A program made the position numbers and the translations under genes. A stretch of DNA of 41,875 nt from the IMG/VR virus record IMGVR_UViG_3300044841_000105, positions 1-41,875 of that record; one strand, 5' to 3'. Under the pieces are notes generated by a model. It searched no databases. It saw only the letters and a program-made list of their open reading frames with translations, and was not told the origin of the DNA. Of this stretch, positions 22,777 to 30,591 are shown piece by piece. Origin of the DNA: a virus. How positions within the stretch are numbered: position 1 is the stretch's first letter; every line of letters starts with the position of its first letter.

Positions 22777-23376
22777 CTAGGGCGTCCGCTGGACGACGGC
22801 GAGCCCACGCTTGGTGAGCTCGGCCGCGATCCGCTCGGCGTCGGCCCAGAGCAGCGGGTGCCCGGCCGGCGTGTTCTGGTAGGTGGGCGCGATGGCGTCA
22901 GCGAGGTGTGACGTGAGCGTGGTGCCGTCGACCTCAGCCGGGTCGCGCCAGCCGATCGCCCAGGCCCATGCGGTCACCTGCTCGTCGTCGCCCATCATCC
23001 GAGCGACCTGCGACATGGCCTGGGCGGCAGCGCCCGCGAGGGTGGCGTGGACCTGAGCGGTGGCCGCGGTGACCTCCGCGATGCGCATGTCGCCTGGGTG
23101 CTCGGTCGTGTGCCGCTGCGCGATCTCCGCCAGACGTTCGGCCTCGCGGTAGTGCTCGACTCCGGTCGCCGGGGCAGGCCTGGGCTGCTCTGGGATGGCT
23201 GACCCCCCGTAGCCGAGGAGCCCGTCTTCGGCGAGCTCGGACACTGCCCGGCACGCCCGGTGCTCGCAGCGCCGCTCGGGGCCGCCGCAGTAGTAGCCGA
23301 GCGGGTGCCCGTTGCCGTCGAGCTCCGGGTTGGTGCGCTGCAGAGCGCGGACGGCGCGGTCGTAGATGGTGGACAT
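22777..23376 (-). CDS. Hypothetical protein (199 aa)
   Basis: MSTIYDRAVRALQRTNPELD opens a helical protein with a Cys-rich patch YYCGGPERRCEHRACRAVSE and long alanine-rich helices (EVTAATAQVHATLAGAAAQA). The C-terminus is soluble alpha/beta. The ATG overlaps the exonuclease stop by one base (TGATG). No family is recognised. Confidence 0.55.
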   Translation of the reverse strand: MSTIYDRAVRALQRTNPELDGNGHPLGYYCGGPERRCEHRACRAVSELAEDGLLGYGGSAIPEQPRPAPATGVEHYREAERLAEIAQRHTTEHPGDMRIAEVTAATAQVHATLAGAAAQAMSQVARMMGDDEQVTAWAWAIGWRDPAEVDGTTLTSHLADAIAPTYQNTPAGHPLLWADAERIAAELTKRGLAVVQRTP

Positions 23377-24362
23377 CAGTCGTCGTCCTCTTCGGACTCA
23401 GGCGTGACGAGGGTGAGCGTCACGGAGGTGGAGGGTTTGGTCGGCGCCGCCGCTTCGGCTGCCTTGTAGTCGGCGCGCACCCGGTCGCCATCGAGCTTGT
23501 TGCTGGTGGAGACGGTCCAGCGGAGGTGCTTGGGTGCGCCGACGTCGAGGACGAAGGTGCCGCTGGTGTTGGGGCGGAGCGCGTCAAGCGCGCCCTTGGC
23601 TTCGGCCTCGCGCTTGACGGCGGCGGCCTTGTCCGCGCGGGCTTCCTCGAGCTTCGCGATCCACTTGGCGGCGTCGGGGTCTTCCTGGAAGAGGACGGCC
23701 CGGCGGTCGCGGTGCGGTTCGCCTTCGGGCCAGCAGATGTCGAGGAACGCGCATCCCTTGCAGAACTGGGAGTCGGGTTCGAACTCCCGCGGCAACCAGG
23801 CGAGTTCGGTGTCGCGGACCTCTTTCAGCCAGACGAGCGCCTCGCGTACCTGCCGGGGGTCGGGCTGCCCGGTCCACCGGAACTCCTCGCCGGTGTCCCG
23901 TGCGATGTAGTCGAGGATCACCCTGCGCACGGGCCGGCCGGAGGCGATGAGCGCGGCGGCGTACCCGTTGATCTGCCACAGGTTCGACTTCGGGGGGCCG
24001 TCCCGTTTGATGGTCTGCAACCACCGTGACGATGTGCTCTTCGTGTCGATGACGTCGCCGTCTTCGTACCGGTCGAGGTGGCCGAGGATCCCGGCGAAGG
24101 TGACCTCTTCCTCTGTGGACGCCTCGGGGACGTACCGGTTGAGGGCCTGCTCCTGCACCATGTGAATTGCGGTGCCCATGACGGCCTGGATGGAGCCGCC
24201 GGCGTTCGTCGGCTCGACATCTGCGAGCCGGTAGCCGACGCGGCGACGGCACACCCCGAGGTCCGACCAGCCGAGCTCGCGTTGGAGCGAGCGCGGCCGG
24301 TCAGCGTCCCACCGGAGCAGCAGCTCCGACGTGGTCAGTGGCTCGTTGGCTGTGGCAGTCAC
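23376..24362 (-). CDS. PD-(D/E)XK nuclease, Cas4/RecB-like
   Basis: 328 residues from a GTG overlapping the preceding stop. The nuclease core is FAGILGHLDRYEDGDVIDTK, matching G-x-x-D...D-V-I-D-x-K. A C-terminal cysteine trio (QFCKGCAFLDIC) with an upstream cysteine at GVCRRRVGY would bind a 4Fe-4S cluster, as in Cas4 and AddB-type exonucleases. The tail is coiled coil and then a beta domain. It lies two genes from RecT and is the likely exonuclease that makes the ssDNA RecT anneals. Confidence 0.82.
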   Translation of the reverse strand: MTATANEPLTTSELLLRWDADRPRSLQRELGWSDLGVCRRRVGYRLADVEPTNAGGSIQAVMGTAIHMVQEQALNRYVPEASTEEEVTFAGILGHLDRYEDGDVIDTKSTSSRWLQTIKRDGPPKSNLWQINGYAAALIASGRPVRRVILDYIARDTGEEFRWTGQPDPRQVREALVWLKEVRDTELAWLPREFEPDSQFCKGCAFLDICWPEGEPHRDRRAVLFQEDPDAAKWIAKLEEARADKAAAVKREAEAKGALDALRPNTSGTFVLDVGAPKHLRWTVSTSNKLDGDRVRADYKAAEAAAPTKPSTSVTLTLVTPESEEDDD

Positions 24363-24946
24363 AGCGGAGTACCGGCCTTGAGCATCAGCTTGGTGAAGCA
24401 GATGCCCGTCGCGGTGACGTCCGCCTCGGCGCTGTGATCTGGCGCCGGGACGTCGAGCAGCTCGCACACCGTGGCCAGGCCGGGCAGTGTGTCGAGGCCC
24501 AGCACGCCGGCGGCGTACGCGGACAGGTCCCACAGTCGGTGGTGCCAGGGCTCGGGGTTGTCGATGTACTCGATCTGGCCGAAGAGCTTCGTGAGGAAGC
24601 GGGCGTCGGATGCCGGGTTGCTTCCGGCGAGCGCGTGGCGAACCCGGGCGGGGGCGTGCTCGTCGTAGTCGCCAGCCTCGTCGTACCTGACGAGCTGGTC
24701 GTGGAGCCGGAGCAGCTCCGTGTGCGCGAGATCCTGGGGGTGACCGGCGACCCGGTCGATGTACCGGTTGACCCGCAGGGCTTCGATGTCGGCGGCGCCG
24801 AGCACTCTCTGCACGTCGTGGTGCGGGATGAACAGGCCGCGCTCGTCAGTGTTGAGGTTCCACCAGGCGACCTCGACGGCCTGGTGGCGGTCGTGGTCGA
24901 GGCCGTTGGTCTCGACGTCGACCACGATGATCTGCCGGCCGCTCAC
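24359..24946 (-). CDS. DnaQ-like 3'-5' exonuclease
   Basis: 195 residues from GTG. Exo I is IIVVDVETNGLDHD (D and E of DEDD), Exo II is GSNPASDARFLTKLF and Exo III is HSAEADVTATGICF. These give the DEDDh arrangement of proofreading-type nucleases. The gene overlaps both the RecT and the Cas4-like nuclease, so it probably belongs to the recombination module. A second, longer DnaQ-like gene is at 26102-26926. Confidence 0.85.
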   Translation of the reverse strand: MSGRQIIVVDVETNGLDHDRHQAVEVAWWNLNTDERGLFIPHHDVQRVLGAADIEALRVNRYIDRVAGHPQDLAHTELLRLHDQLVRYDEAGDYDEHAPARVRHALAGSNPASDARFLTKLFGQIEYIDNPEPWHHRLWDLSAYAAGVLGLDTLPGLATVCELLDVPAPDHSAEADVTATGICFTKLMLKAGTPL

Positions 24947-25665
24947 GACTCGCCGCCGGGCGAGCCGAAGAGGGCGCCGTTCTCGTCGACGATGTCGGCG
25001 TAGTCGTCGGCCGTCGGCGCGGGCTGCGCGGGGGCGGGCTGCTGCTGCACGACTGCTGCGAGCGGCGACCCCGGGTTGACGGGTGCGGGGACGTCGTTGA
25101 GCTCGTACTCGTCGGAGAACCCCATGGCGACCTCGGGGCACGCCTGCCGGATCGCGGTCGAGGCGGCGCGGGCGTACAGCATCGCCTTCGGGTTCTTCTG
25201 GTAGTTCGCGTTCGTGGTGAGCCCGGCGAGCTTGGCGTCGGCCATCGTGTAGGTCGCGGTGACCGGGCCGTCGGGGTCGTCGTGGCGGACCACGGTGACG
25301 GTGCACGAGTCGGCGGTGGACTCCATGATCCGGACCTTGTGCCCGGCCTTGCGGGTGAGCGCGACCCACAGGTTGGCGCGCAAGGTGGGGCGGCCCTTGA
25401 CGACGTCAATGACCTGCATGGCCTGCATCGGGGGGAGGTTCAGCTCCTGCCCGTACAGGGTGATGACGAGGATGTCCGACGGCTTCCCGCGCAGGGACTC
25501 GGGGACGAGCTGGGAGTGCGCGAGGGCCTGGGCGAGGCGGTAGGCCTGGTCGAGGTCGCCCTGCGGGCCGACGAGCTGCACGGGCGTCTTCGCCGGGGCG
25601 GACTGCTGGACGGCGGGGACGCTGCCGTTGTCGCGGGTGGCGATCTCGGCGCCGGGGTTCGTCAC
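24943..25665 (-). CDS. recT: RecT-family single-strand annealing protein
   Basis: 240 residues from GTG 25665 (preceded by AGGAGA). RecT features: QAYRLAQALAHSQLVPESLR, GKPSDILVITLYGQELNLPP, MQAMQVIDVVKGRPTLRANL and the later NPKAMLYARAASTAIRQACP. The C-terminal 60 residues are Pro/Ala-rich and acidic, as usual for RecT. It pairs complementary strands during phage recombination. An ATG at 25716, overlapping the preceding stop, would add 17 basic residues. Confidence 0.93.
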   Translation of the reverse strand: MTNPGAEIATRDNGSVPAVQQSAPAKTPVQLVGPQGDLDQAYRLAQALAHSQLVPESLRGKPSDILVITLYGQELNLPPMQAMQVIDVVKGRPTLRANLWVALTRKAGHKVRIMESTADSCTVTVVRHDDPDGPVTATYTMADAKLAGLTTNANYQKNPKAMLYARAASTAIRQACPEVAMGFSDEYELNDVPAPVNPGSPLAAVVQQQPAPAQPAPTADDYADIVDENGALFGSPGGES

Positions 25666-25712
25666 GGGGTGTCTCCTCTGAGTCTGCGGTTTGGGGCGGC
25701 GGGTGGGGCGGG

Positions 25713-26105
25713 TCATGGCGCGGTCCGCATGGCGGCGACCGGCTGGCGGCACGCCTCGCACGGGCCGCCGCTGTCGCATGCCTCGTCGTGGATCTCGGCG
25801 TCGACCACGTCGTCGCGGACGGGGATGTCGGTGCGGGTGATCCAGCCGAGTTCGGTGAGGAGGTCGGCGATGTTGTCGGCGAGCAGCTCGTGCTGATAGG
25901 GCCCGCGTCCTGCGTCGCTAGCAAGCTGCGGGACCTGGTACAGAACGCCGCACAGATCCCCGACGAGCGCCCGCCGGAAGTGCTCGCGGCGCGCATTCAC
26001 GACTGCCTGGGCAGTGGCGTCGGTCATCTGCAAACGGAGGTCTCCGGGGAGATCGCCGGCTTCCTCACGGAGCACCTGTGCGATCCGGTATGCGAGCTCG
26101 CTCAC
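25713..26105 (-). CDS. Hypothetical protein (130 aa)
   Basis: Starts VSELAYRIAQVLREEAGDLP at a GTG overlapping the preceding stop. Helical body: LRLQMTDATAQAVVNARREH, LADNIADLLTELGW, and a C-terminal CDSGGPCEACRQPV knuckle that might bind zinc. It sits between RecT and an exonuclease gene, so a recombination accessory role is plausible but unproven. Confidence 0.6.
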   Translation of the reverse strand: MSELAYRIAQVLREEAGDLPGDLRLQMTDATAQAVVNARREHFRRALVGDLCGVLYQVPQLASDAGRGPYQHELLADNIADLLTELGWITRTDIPVRDDVVDAEIHDEACDSGGPCEACRQPVAAMRTAP

Positions 26106-26926
26106 GACGCACCCCGCATCGGCCACTCGCGCTGGACGTCGTCTCGCTTGCCCTTGCTGACGAGGTACTCACCCATCCCGTCGGCCCATTCGCGGTGCCA
26201 TCCGATCTGCCGCTCGTGCAGATCGGTGAGTGCGACGAGCCCGACCTCGTCGGGGTAGGCGTGGGCGATCTTCCATGCGACGCGGGCCGCAGCGAGAGCG
26301 TCAGCGTCGGCGGAGTGGGCGTCCTCGGCGGTGAGAGTGATGCCGTAGTGCCGGGCGACGTCGACGAGCTTCCGGCTGCCGCGCCGCCACTTGTCGACTT
26401 TCCTGTCGATCACCAGAGGGTCAACCACGGGGCCGGCCATCGGCAGCGCGCGGTCGTGGTGGCGGCGCAGCTCGGCGTCGAGGATCGACAGATCGAAACC
26501 GACGTTGTAGCCGATAAGAGGAGACGCGGGACTCCAGTGCTCGGCCAGCGCGGCAGCGATCTCGGCGACGACATCAGCGGCGGGGCGGCCGTGCTCGCGC
26601 GCCTGCTCCGTGGTGATGCCGTGCACGGCGGCCGCGCCCTCGGGGATCTCCACGCCAGGGTCGGCGAGCCACGACAGCACGGTCTGCTGCCGACCAGGTC
26701 GGTGCACGATCGCCGTGGCGGTCACGATGCGATCGGTGGAGGTGTCGACCCCCGTGGTCTCGGTGTCAAATCCGACCCAGGCGCCGTCGGCCCACGAGCT
26801 CGGCTGCCGAGGAGTCTTGCCGTGCTCGTCCCGGCAGGTGCACCGGGTCGGGTCGGCGTGCTGGCCGGGGTTGGTGAGCTCGGGGCAGCGGAGGTCGTGG
26901 TCGTGGCGCGGTTCGGTTGTGGTCAC
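26102..26926 (-). CDS. DnaQ-like exonuclease with N-terminal Cys extension
   Basis: 274 residues from a GTG. The first 45 residues carry a Cys/His stretch (HDLRCPELTNPGQHADPTRC) outside the fold. The DEDDh core follows: GFDTETTGVD, a ADPGVEIPEGAAAVHGI segment, GYNVGFDLSILDAELRR, and HSADADALAAARVAW. The module resembles DNA polymerase epsilon proofreading subunits. It overlaps the 44-aa gene by four bases. Two DnaQ genes within 3 kb is notable. Confidence 0.85.
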   Translation of the reverse strand: MTTTEPRHDHDLRCPELTNPGQHADPTRCTCRDEHGKTPRQPSSWADGAWVGFDTETTGVDTSTDRIVTATAIVHRPGRQQTVLSWLADPGVEIPEGAAAVHGITTEQAREHGRPAADVVAEIAAALAEHWSPASPLIGYNVGFDLSILDAELRRHHDRALPMAGPVVDPLVIDRKVDKWRRGSRKLVDVARHYGITLTAEDAHSADADALAAARVAWKIAHAYPDEVGLVALTDLHERQIGWHREWADGMGEYLVSKGKRDDVQREWPMRGAS

Positions 26927-27057
26927 GGCCGGACCCCGCTCGCCCAGGCGACGAGCATCTGCTCGACCTCGTCGGCAGGAGCGTGTTCACCCGCGGCGAT
27001 GCGTTCGACGAGCTGGTCGTCGGCACGGAGGGCGCTGATGTCGATTGGCGCGCTCAC
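26923..27057 (-). CDS. Small acidic protein (44 aa)
   Basis: VSAPIDISALRADDQLVERI then AAGEHAPADEVEQMLVAWAS and GVRP. Acidic, helical, no cysteines. GTG overlaps the preceding stop and its stop overlaps the exonuclease GTG, which supports it as a coupled gene in the chain. No function recognised. Confidence 0.5.
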   Translation of the reverse strand: MSAPIDISALRADDQLVERIAAGEHAPADEVEQMLVAWASGVRP

Positions 27058-27428
27058 TTCTCACCGCCGAGGTGCTCGACGATGTGCCGGGCGAGGTCGT
27101 GGATGTGGTCCGGACCCAGGAGCGCGGTGCCGGCCGGGTGGCCGTCGGCGATCCGCCGGGCCAGCAGCCCGCTGGGCAGCGCTGCGGCGATCCGCTCGGC
27201 GGCCTCCTCCGTAAGCCAACAGTCCCCGTAGTCCGCGCCGTCGACCTCGTAGAGGACGAACGTGCGGTTCGAGTGGAAGTCCGGGGAGTCTCCGTCCTCG
27301 TCCTCGTCGGGCGTCAGCTCGTCGTGGACGGCGGAGACGGGCACGCACAGGTGCTTCGCGAGGGTGACGATCGACCAGCGGGTGTCGCCGTTGGGCGGTG
27401 CGGGCAGGACGATGGTGGACGCGGTCAT
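27054..27428 (-). CDS. Hypothetical protein (124 aa)
   Basis: MTASTIVLPAPPNGDTRWSI, TLAKHLCVPVSAVHDELT, a very acidic loop (PDEDEDGDSPD), then FHSNRTFVLYEVDGADYGDC and GPDHIHDLARHIVEHLGGEK. Alternating strands and helices suggest a small soluble domain. It overlaps its neighbours by four bases. Not recognised. Confidence 0.55.
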   Translation of the reverse strand: MTASTIVLPAPPNGDTRWSIVTLAKHLCVPVSAVHDELTPDEDEDGDSPDFHSNRTFVLYEVDGADYGDCWLTEEAAERIAAALPSGLLARRIADGHPAGTALLGPDHIHDLARHIVEHLGGEK

Positions 27429-27724
27429 GCGACGGCTCCGTTCGTGGTGGTAGGTGCGGCTGTCGGGGCGGTGAACCGGAAGACGAGCCGCTCCTGGCGC
27501 AGCGCGGACGTGGAGACGGCCCGGCTGTCGAGGTGGCCGTCGAGGCCCGTGTCGAGGCCGTAGCGGGAGGCGGCGCTCTTCCAGGTGCGGATCTGTGCCC
27601 GCGCGCCCTGCACGCTCAGGGACGGGTCGACGTCGCGGAGCTGGTCAACGGCGGCGTCGAGGGTGATGTCGCCGGCAGACCAGGCGGCGCCGAGCCGGGC
27701 GATGGTGTCGCCGATGGCGGGCAT
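27425..27724 (-). CDS. Hypothetical protein (99 aa)
   Basis: MPAIGDTIARLGAAWSAGDI, TLDAAVDQLRDVDPSLSVQG, then ARAQIRTWKSAASRYGLDTG and a basic Thr/Ala-rich tail. The first half is helical. The ATG overlaps the preceding stop by one base (TGATG). No named domain. Confidence 0.55.
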   Translation of the reverse strand: MPAIGDTIARLGAAWSAGDITLDAAVDQLRDVDPSLSVQGARAQIRTWKSAASRYGLDTGLDGHLDSRAVSTSALRQERLVFRFTAPTAAPTTTNGAVA

Positions 27725-27906
27725 CAGGCGACCTGGTCGCGGCAGCACGGCCCGAGGCAGGCGTAGTCCACGGGCCCGTCCTCTGTGGGGACGGTGATGA
27801 GCCCGTCAACGCACCCGAGCGGCGACGCGCCGTCTGCTGTCTGCGCAGTCGGCAGACAAGGTGTTGAAGGTGAGGCGCCATAGACTGGCAATGGCCGTCC
27901 TTTCAC
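27724..27906 (-). CDS. Small Cys-containing protein (60 aa), first gene of the block
   Basis: GTG start with GGAACC upstream, reading MKGRPLPVYGASPSTPCLPT and ending GPVDYACLGPCCRDQVA. The C-terminal C-x3-CC may bind a metal. Palindrome copy E lies inside the coding region, so the true start could be later, but no good in-frame start codon follows. Promoter PL lies about 100 nt upstream. Confidence 0.4.
   Translation of the reverse strand: MKGRPLPVYGASPSTPCLPTAQTADGASPLGCVDGLITVPTEDGPVDYACLGPCCRDQVA
27832..27857. promoter_or_regulatory. 26-bp palindrome, copy E
   Basis: GTCTGCTGTCT, spacer GCGC, AGTCGGCAGAC. Lies 150-170 nt downstream of the leftward promoter at 28002-28030 and overlaps the start of the first small gene of the 19-28 kb block. 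Confidence 0.75.
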
Positions 27907-28001
27907 GAGGTTCCGCGGCCGTGGGGTCGTCCCGGAGTGGTGTCCGGGTGGCCCGTGGCCCCGTCGAGTTCACGCTCGGCGGGGCCTGACCGCGTTCCCC
28001 T

Positions 28002-28030
28002 ACCCTACAGCAATTGCCTCTGGTTGTCTC
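28002..28030 (-). promoter_or_regulatory. Leftward promoter PL with repressor-type operator
   Basis: Read leftward: GAGACA (-35), 17-nt spacer, TAGGGT (-10). The plus-strand motif CAATTGCCTCTGGTTGTCTC (28011-28030) matches 17 of 20 bases of the motif covering the repressor promoter at 35063-35082, and a GTTCCACAAC box follows at 28036-28045, also shared with the immunity region. The 281-bp gap 27907-28187 otherwise holds a CCCGGA/TCCGGG hairpin (27931-27948) in the leader and no convincing gene. Repressor binding here would silence the recombination block in the lysogen. Confidence 0.65.
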
Positions 28031-28187
28031 GCCGCGTTCCACAACCGAGCCCGTTTGTTCTACCACCGACCCTTGGGCATGCGAAGGGCGCCGCACCCTT
28101 CTCAGGTTGCGACGCCCGACGTGCAGGTCACGGCTTAGAGGCCGACGGGCGCCGGCGGGGCAGCCAGTCGTCAATGCCGCTATCGGC

Positions 28188-28280
28188 TCACGGGTCGAGC
28201 ATGAGCCACCGGGACATGGCCGCTAGACCGAATCCGGCGAGGACCCAGCCCCACCACGGCACCTCGTACCACCACGGCAT
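28188..28280 (-). CDS. Small tryptophan-rich membrane protein (30 aa)
   Basis: AGGAG sits six bases before the ATG, and the peptide reads MPWWYEVPWWGWVLAGFGLA then AMSRWLMLDP. The strong ribosome site and single hydrophobic segment make it a likely real membrane miniprotein. Six tryptophans in 30 residues is unusual. It overlaps a lower-confidence frame (28223-28381). Confidence 0.5.
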   Translation of the reverse strand: MPWWYEVPWWGWVLAGFGLAAMSRWLMLDP

Positions 28281-28381
28281 GTCAGGCTCCTGTCCATTTG
28301 AGTTGGGCTACAGCGCGGCAGGGTCCATGTAGCGGCCCAGCCTGGGTGCCGGCCAGCGACCGGGGAGTAGCGGTCAGCCAT
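28223..28381 (-). CDS. Doubtful 52-aa ORF
   Basis: ATG overlaps the upstream stop by eight bases (ATGGCTGA), exactly as at 29633 and 32630, which supports it. The product (MADRYSPVAGRHPGWAATWT, then a Cys/Arg/Gly-rich end) has no recognisable domain, and it overlaps the better-initiated 30-aa membrane protein in another frame. One of the two may be spurious. Confidence 0.3.
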   Translation of the reverse strand: MADRYSPVAGRHPGWAATWTLPRCSPTQMDRSLTCRGGTRCRGGAGSSPDSV

Positions 28382-29006
28382 GGCCGGGCTCCCCCAGCGT
28401 CTCCCGTAGCCGGGCCACGATCGGCTCGGCGAGCCCGGCGAACGTGTAGCCGTCGGGGTGTCGGGCCTTCTCACGGATCAGCGCGGGCGCCTCATCGGCC
28501 AGGTCGGTGACCGCTGCACGCACCCGGACCAGCTCGGCGGTGGCCTGGTCGCGCTCGCTCTCCGCCCGCTGCCGCGCCTCGTGCGGGGTCAGCCGCCCAG
28601 CCCGCTGCACTGTGAACACGTACCGCTCGACCTCGCCCGCAGCCTTGACCTCCATCGACGCGGCCGGGAAGTCGATCCGGGTCTCGCTGTAGTTCGGGGC
28701 GTCGCCGAGCATCTTGCGTGCCGCGTCGACCCATGCGATCACCAGCTCTCGCGGGGGGCCGAGCTGGAGTACCGCGGCGCCCTCCTCGACGGTCATGCCC
28801 TTGAGCGTCGTCTGCTGGACGAGCGCGTCCGCGGCTTCCTCGTGCAGCCGGGCCAGTTCGGCGCGCGCCTCGGCGAGCGCGTTGTACAGCTCGATCCCCA
28901 CGTAGGCAGGCAGGTCTCCGGCCGCGCCGGTGTGCTCGACGCATTCGAGGGCGGACAGCAGGCCCGTGTCGGCGGGGATCGTCTCGGACAGCAGCGGCTC
29001 AGCCAT
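28374..29006 (-). CDS. Hypothetical coiled-coil protein (210 aa)
   Basis: MAEPLLSETIPADTGLLSAL leads into ELYNALAEARAELARLHEEA, an LKGMTVEEGAAVLQLG segment, a beta stretch around FPAASMEVKAAGEVERYVF, and a helix HEARQRAESERDQATAELVR. It ends YTFAGLAEPIVARLRETLGE. An 8-nt overlap joins it to the preceding gene. Early-region location; no domain named. Confidence 0.6.
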   Translation of the reverse strand: MAEPLLSETIPADTGLLSALECVEHTGAAGDLPAYVGIELYNALAEARAELARLHEEAADALVQQTTLKGMTVEEGAAVLQLGPPRELVIAWVDAARKMLGDAPNYSETRIDFPAASMEVKAAGEVERYVFTVQRAGRLTPHEARQRAESERDQATAELVRVRAAVTDLADEAPALIREKARHPDGYTFAGLAEPIVARLRETLGEPGHG

Positions 29007-29358
29007 CGGTGGTCTCCGCTCCGAGAGCCAGGAGCACGATCTTCGCGAGCTGCGGCGCGGTGATCGCCGAAGAGTCGTGCCGAAGCAGGTCGAGGGCGGC
29101 GGCCCGCTGCGCGCGGAGCTGCTCATACTCGGCGTAGACCTTGCCGTGCAGCTCACCCATCTCGCGCTGCAACCGGAGCTGGCCCTCGATCTCCCGGCGT
29201 GCGATGTCCAACTCGCCCACCGCGAGGTCACGTTCGCCCTGGAGCTGCTCGACGTACCGGGCGAGATCCTGTGCTGCGCGGTAGAGCTTGATGACGTCCT
29301 CGTCGGCCCACCGGTCAGCGTCGCGGCACGTCTTCCACGCCTCGTAGACGTCGGTCAT
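28999..29358 (-). CDS. Hypothetical coiled-coil protein (119 aa)
   Basis: Nearly all one long coiled coil: MTDVYEAWKTCRDADRWADE, LYRAAQDLARYVEQLQGERD, LAVGELDIARREIEGQLRLQ, REMGELHGKVYAEYEQL. Short C-terminal helix (APQLAKIVLLALGA). The ATG overlaps the upstream stop. One of several coiled-coil proteins in this early block, which may interact with one another. Confidence 0.6.
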   Translation of the reverse strand: MTDVYEAWKTCRDADRWADEDVIKLYRAAQDLARYVEQLQGERDLAVGELDIARREIEGQLRLQREMGELHGKVYAEYEQLRAQRAAALDLLRHDSSAITAPQLAKIVLLALGAETTDG

Positions 29359-29633
29359 GACGACTCCACCCCGAGGATGCGTCGAGCGACGTCCCCCTCG
29401 AACCACCGAACGCGCGGGCCAGCCGCGATCTCCCGCACCCGCTGCTCCATCGCTCGCAGCCGCTCCAGCTCGACGCCGCGCCGGTCGTACTCGGCCATGA
29501 GTACGCGCAGGTCACCGGTGTCCATGTCGGTGATGTAGCCAGCGCCGCGACCCACGATCTCCTTGCGTGCCACGCGCTCGACTGCAGTGAGGTCGGGGGC
29601 GTCTGCCGCCACACCCGGGGACGGGTCAGCCAT
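29355..29633 (-). CDS. Hypothetical protein (92 aa)
   Basis: MADPSPGVAADAPDLTAVER, then RVLMAEYDRRGVELERLRAM, EQRVREIAAGPRVRWFEGDV and ARRILGVESS. Helical with a short folded end. ATG overlaps the upstream stop by eight bases. No function seen. Confidence 0.55.
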   Translation of the reverse strand: MADPSPGVAADAPDLTAVERVARKEIVGRGAGYITDMDTGDLRVLMAEYDRRGVELERLRAMEQRVREIAAGPRVRWFEGDVARRILGVESS

Positions 29634-29850
29634 CGCTGGCCTCCGCAGTGGAGCGGGCATGGTTCATCAGGATCTGGATCGAGTGCACCGTCGCCGACCC
29701 GACCGAGCGGGCGCCGATCGGAAGCCACTCCTCCATGTAGCGGACCGCGCGGGCCACGTCCTCCGGGTCCGGGTTGGCGGGGATCACGACAGGCTTCGCC
29801 GCGAACTCCTCGTAGGTCATGTACTCGTCGCCTTGCTCATCGGTCGGCAT
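29626..29850 (-). CDS. Hypothetical protein (74 aa)
   Basis: MPTDEQGDEYMTYEEFAAKP then VVIPANPDPEDVARAVRYME, EWLPIGARSVGSATVHSIQI and a short tail. A second ATG (MTYEEF) is possible. The overlap with the ASCH gene end is 14 bases, longer than usual here. Unnamed. Confidence 0.55.
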   Translation of the reverse strand: MPTDEQGDEYMTYEEFAAKPVVIPANPDPEDVARAVRYMEEWLPIGARSVGSATVHSIQILMNHARSTAEASDG

Positions 29851-30244
29851 CGTTCGGGGTCTCCTCGGTGGTGTCGGGTGCGGCCACAGCCGCGCAGGCC
29901 GCCGAGACGTAGGCCCATTCGATCCGCGTCACCGGGTCGGCGGGCTGGATGCCCTGCGGCTCAATGAAGAAGCGGCGGATGAACTCGCCCGGCGACATGC
30001 CCGGGAACCCTTCGCGGGCCACCTCGTCGGCGGTGATCGAAGACAGGGGTTCGCGACGCACGGACACGACCTCGACGTCGACGATCCGGACGAGCGGCTC
30101 CCCCTTCTTGCGACCCATGACCTTGCGGCACAGCGTGAGTCGCTCCCCGGGGCGCAGGTGCGCCCAGCCTTTGCGGCGGGTCACGGTCTTACGGCGGTCC
30201 CGGACCGCCTGCTCAGTGAAGGCGACGGACATGAGGCGCGGCAT
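29837..30244 (-). CDS. ASCH-domain protein
   Basis: 135 residues. RLMSVAFTEQAVRDRRKTVT is the start of an ASCH (PUA-like) fold, followed by GWAHLRPGERLTLCRKVMGR, VRIVDVEVVSVRREPLSSIT and ADEVAREGFPGMSPGEFIRR. The RKTVTRR motif and strands match ASCH proteins that bind RNA or modified nucleotides. In phages they may sense or process modified bases. The ATG overlaps the preceding stop by one base. Confidence 0.82.
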   Translation of the reverse strand: MPRLMSVAFTEQAVRDRRKTVTRRKGWAHLRPGERLTLCRKVMGRKKGEPLVRIVDVEVVSVRREPLSSITADEVAREGFPGMSPGEFIRRFFIEPQGIQPADPVTRIEWAYVSAACAAVAAPDTTEETPNDADR

Positions 30245-30591
30245 CAGGTCTCCGTGGTTTCGGGTGCGGCCACAGCCGCGCGGGCCAGAACGTCCGCCGC
30301 CATCAGCCCGGCGTATTCCACGTGCGGGGCCTTGTGACGAGCCATCCCAAGCGCGGTCTCCAGAGCGAAGTAGTGGGCCGCCATCCACCAGTCCGAACGT
30401 GAGGACGGCGACGGCTCGAAGTCCCACGTTCCGTCGTAGGCCATGGCCTCCCCGTCGCGCAGGACGACCCACCGGTCCTGGCCGCGGTACTCCACGATGA
30501 GGGACCAGCGGTGCCAGGAGCGGACCGTTTCCGGGAGGCAGCAGACGACGTACTTGGTTGGCGTGACGATCGCGGCCAGCTCAGCGGCCAT
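30244..30591 (-). CDS. Hypothetical protein (115 aa)
   Basis: MAAELAAIVTPTKYVVCCLP, then HRWSLIVEYRGQDRWVVLRD, GEAMAYDGTWDFEPSPSSRS and DWWMAAHYFALETALGMARH. Three or four strands then a helix: a small alpha/beta domain. The C-terminus (VAAPETTET) resembles the end of the ASCH gene (VAAPDTTEETPNDADR), a sign of gene-end duplication. Function unknown. Confidence 0.55.
   Translation of the reverse strand: MAAELAAIVTPTKYVVCCLPETVRSWHRWSLIVEYRGQDRWVVLRDGEAMAYDGTWDFEPSPSSRSDWWMAAHYFALETALGMARHKAPHVEYAGLMAADVLARAAVAAPETTET

Noticed and set aside
27806-28174. A 122-codon minus-strand frame across the PL region
   Set aside because: It is Arg/Ser-rich, starts in the operator area, covers the promoter, and has no ribosome site.
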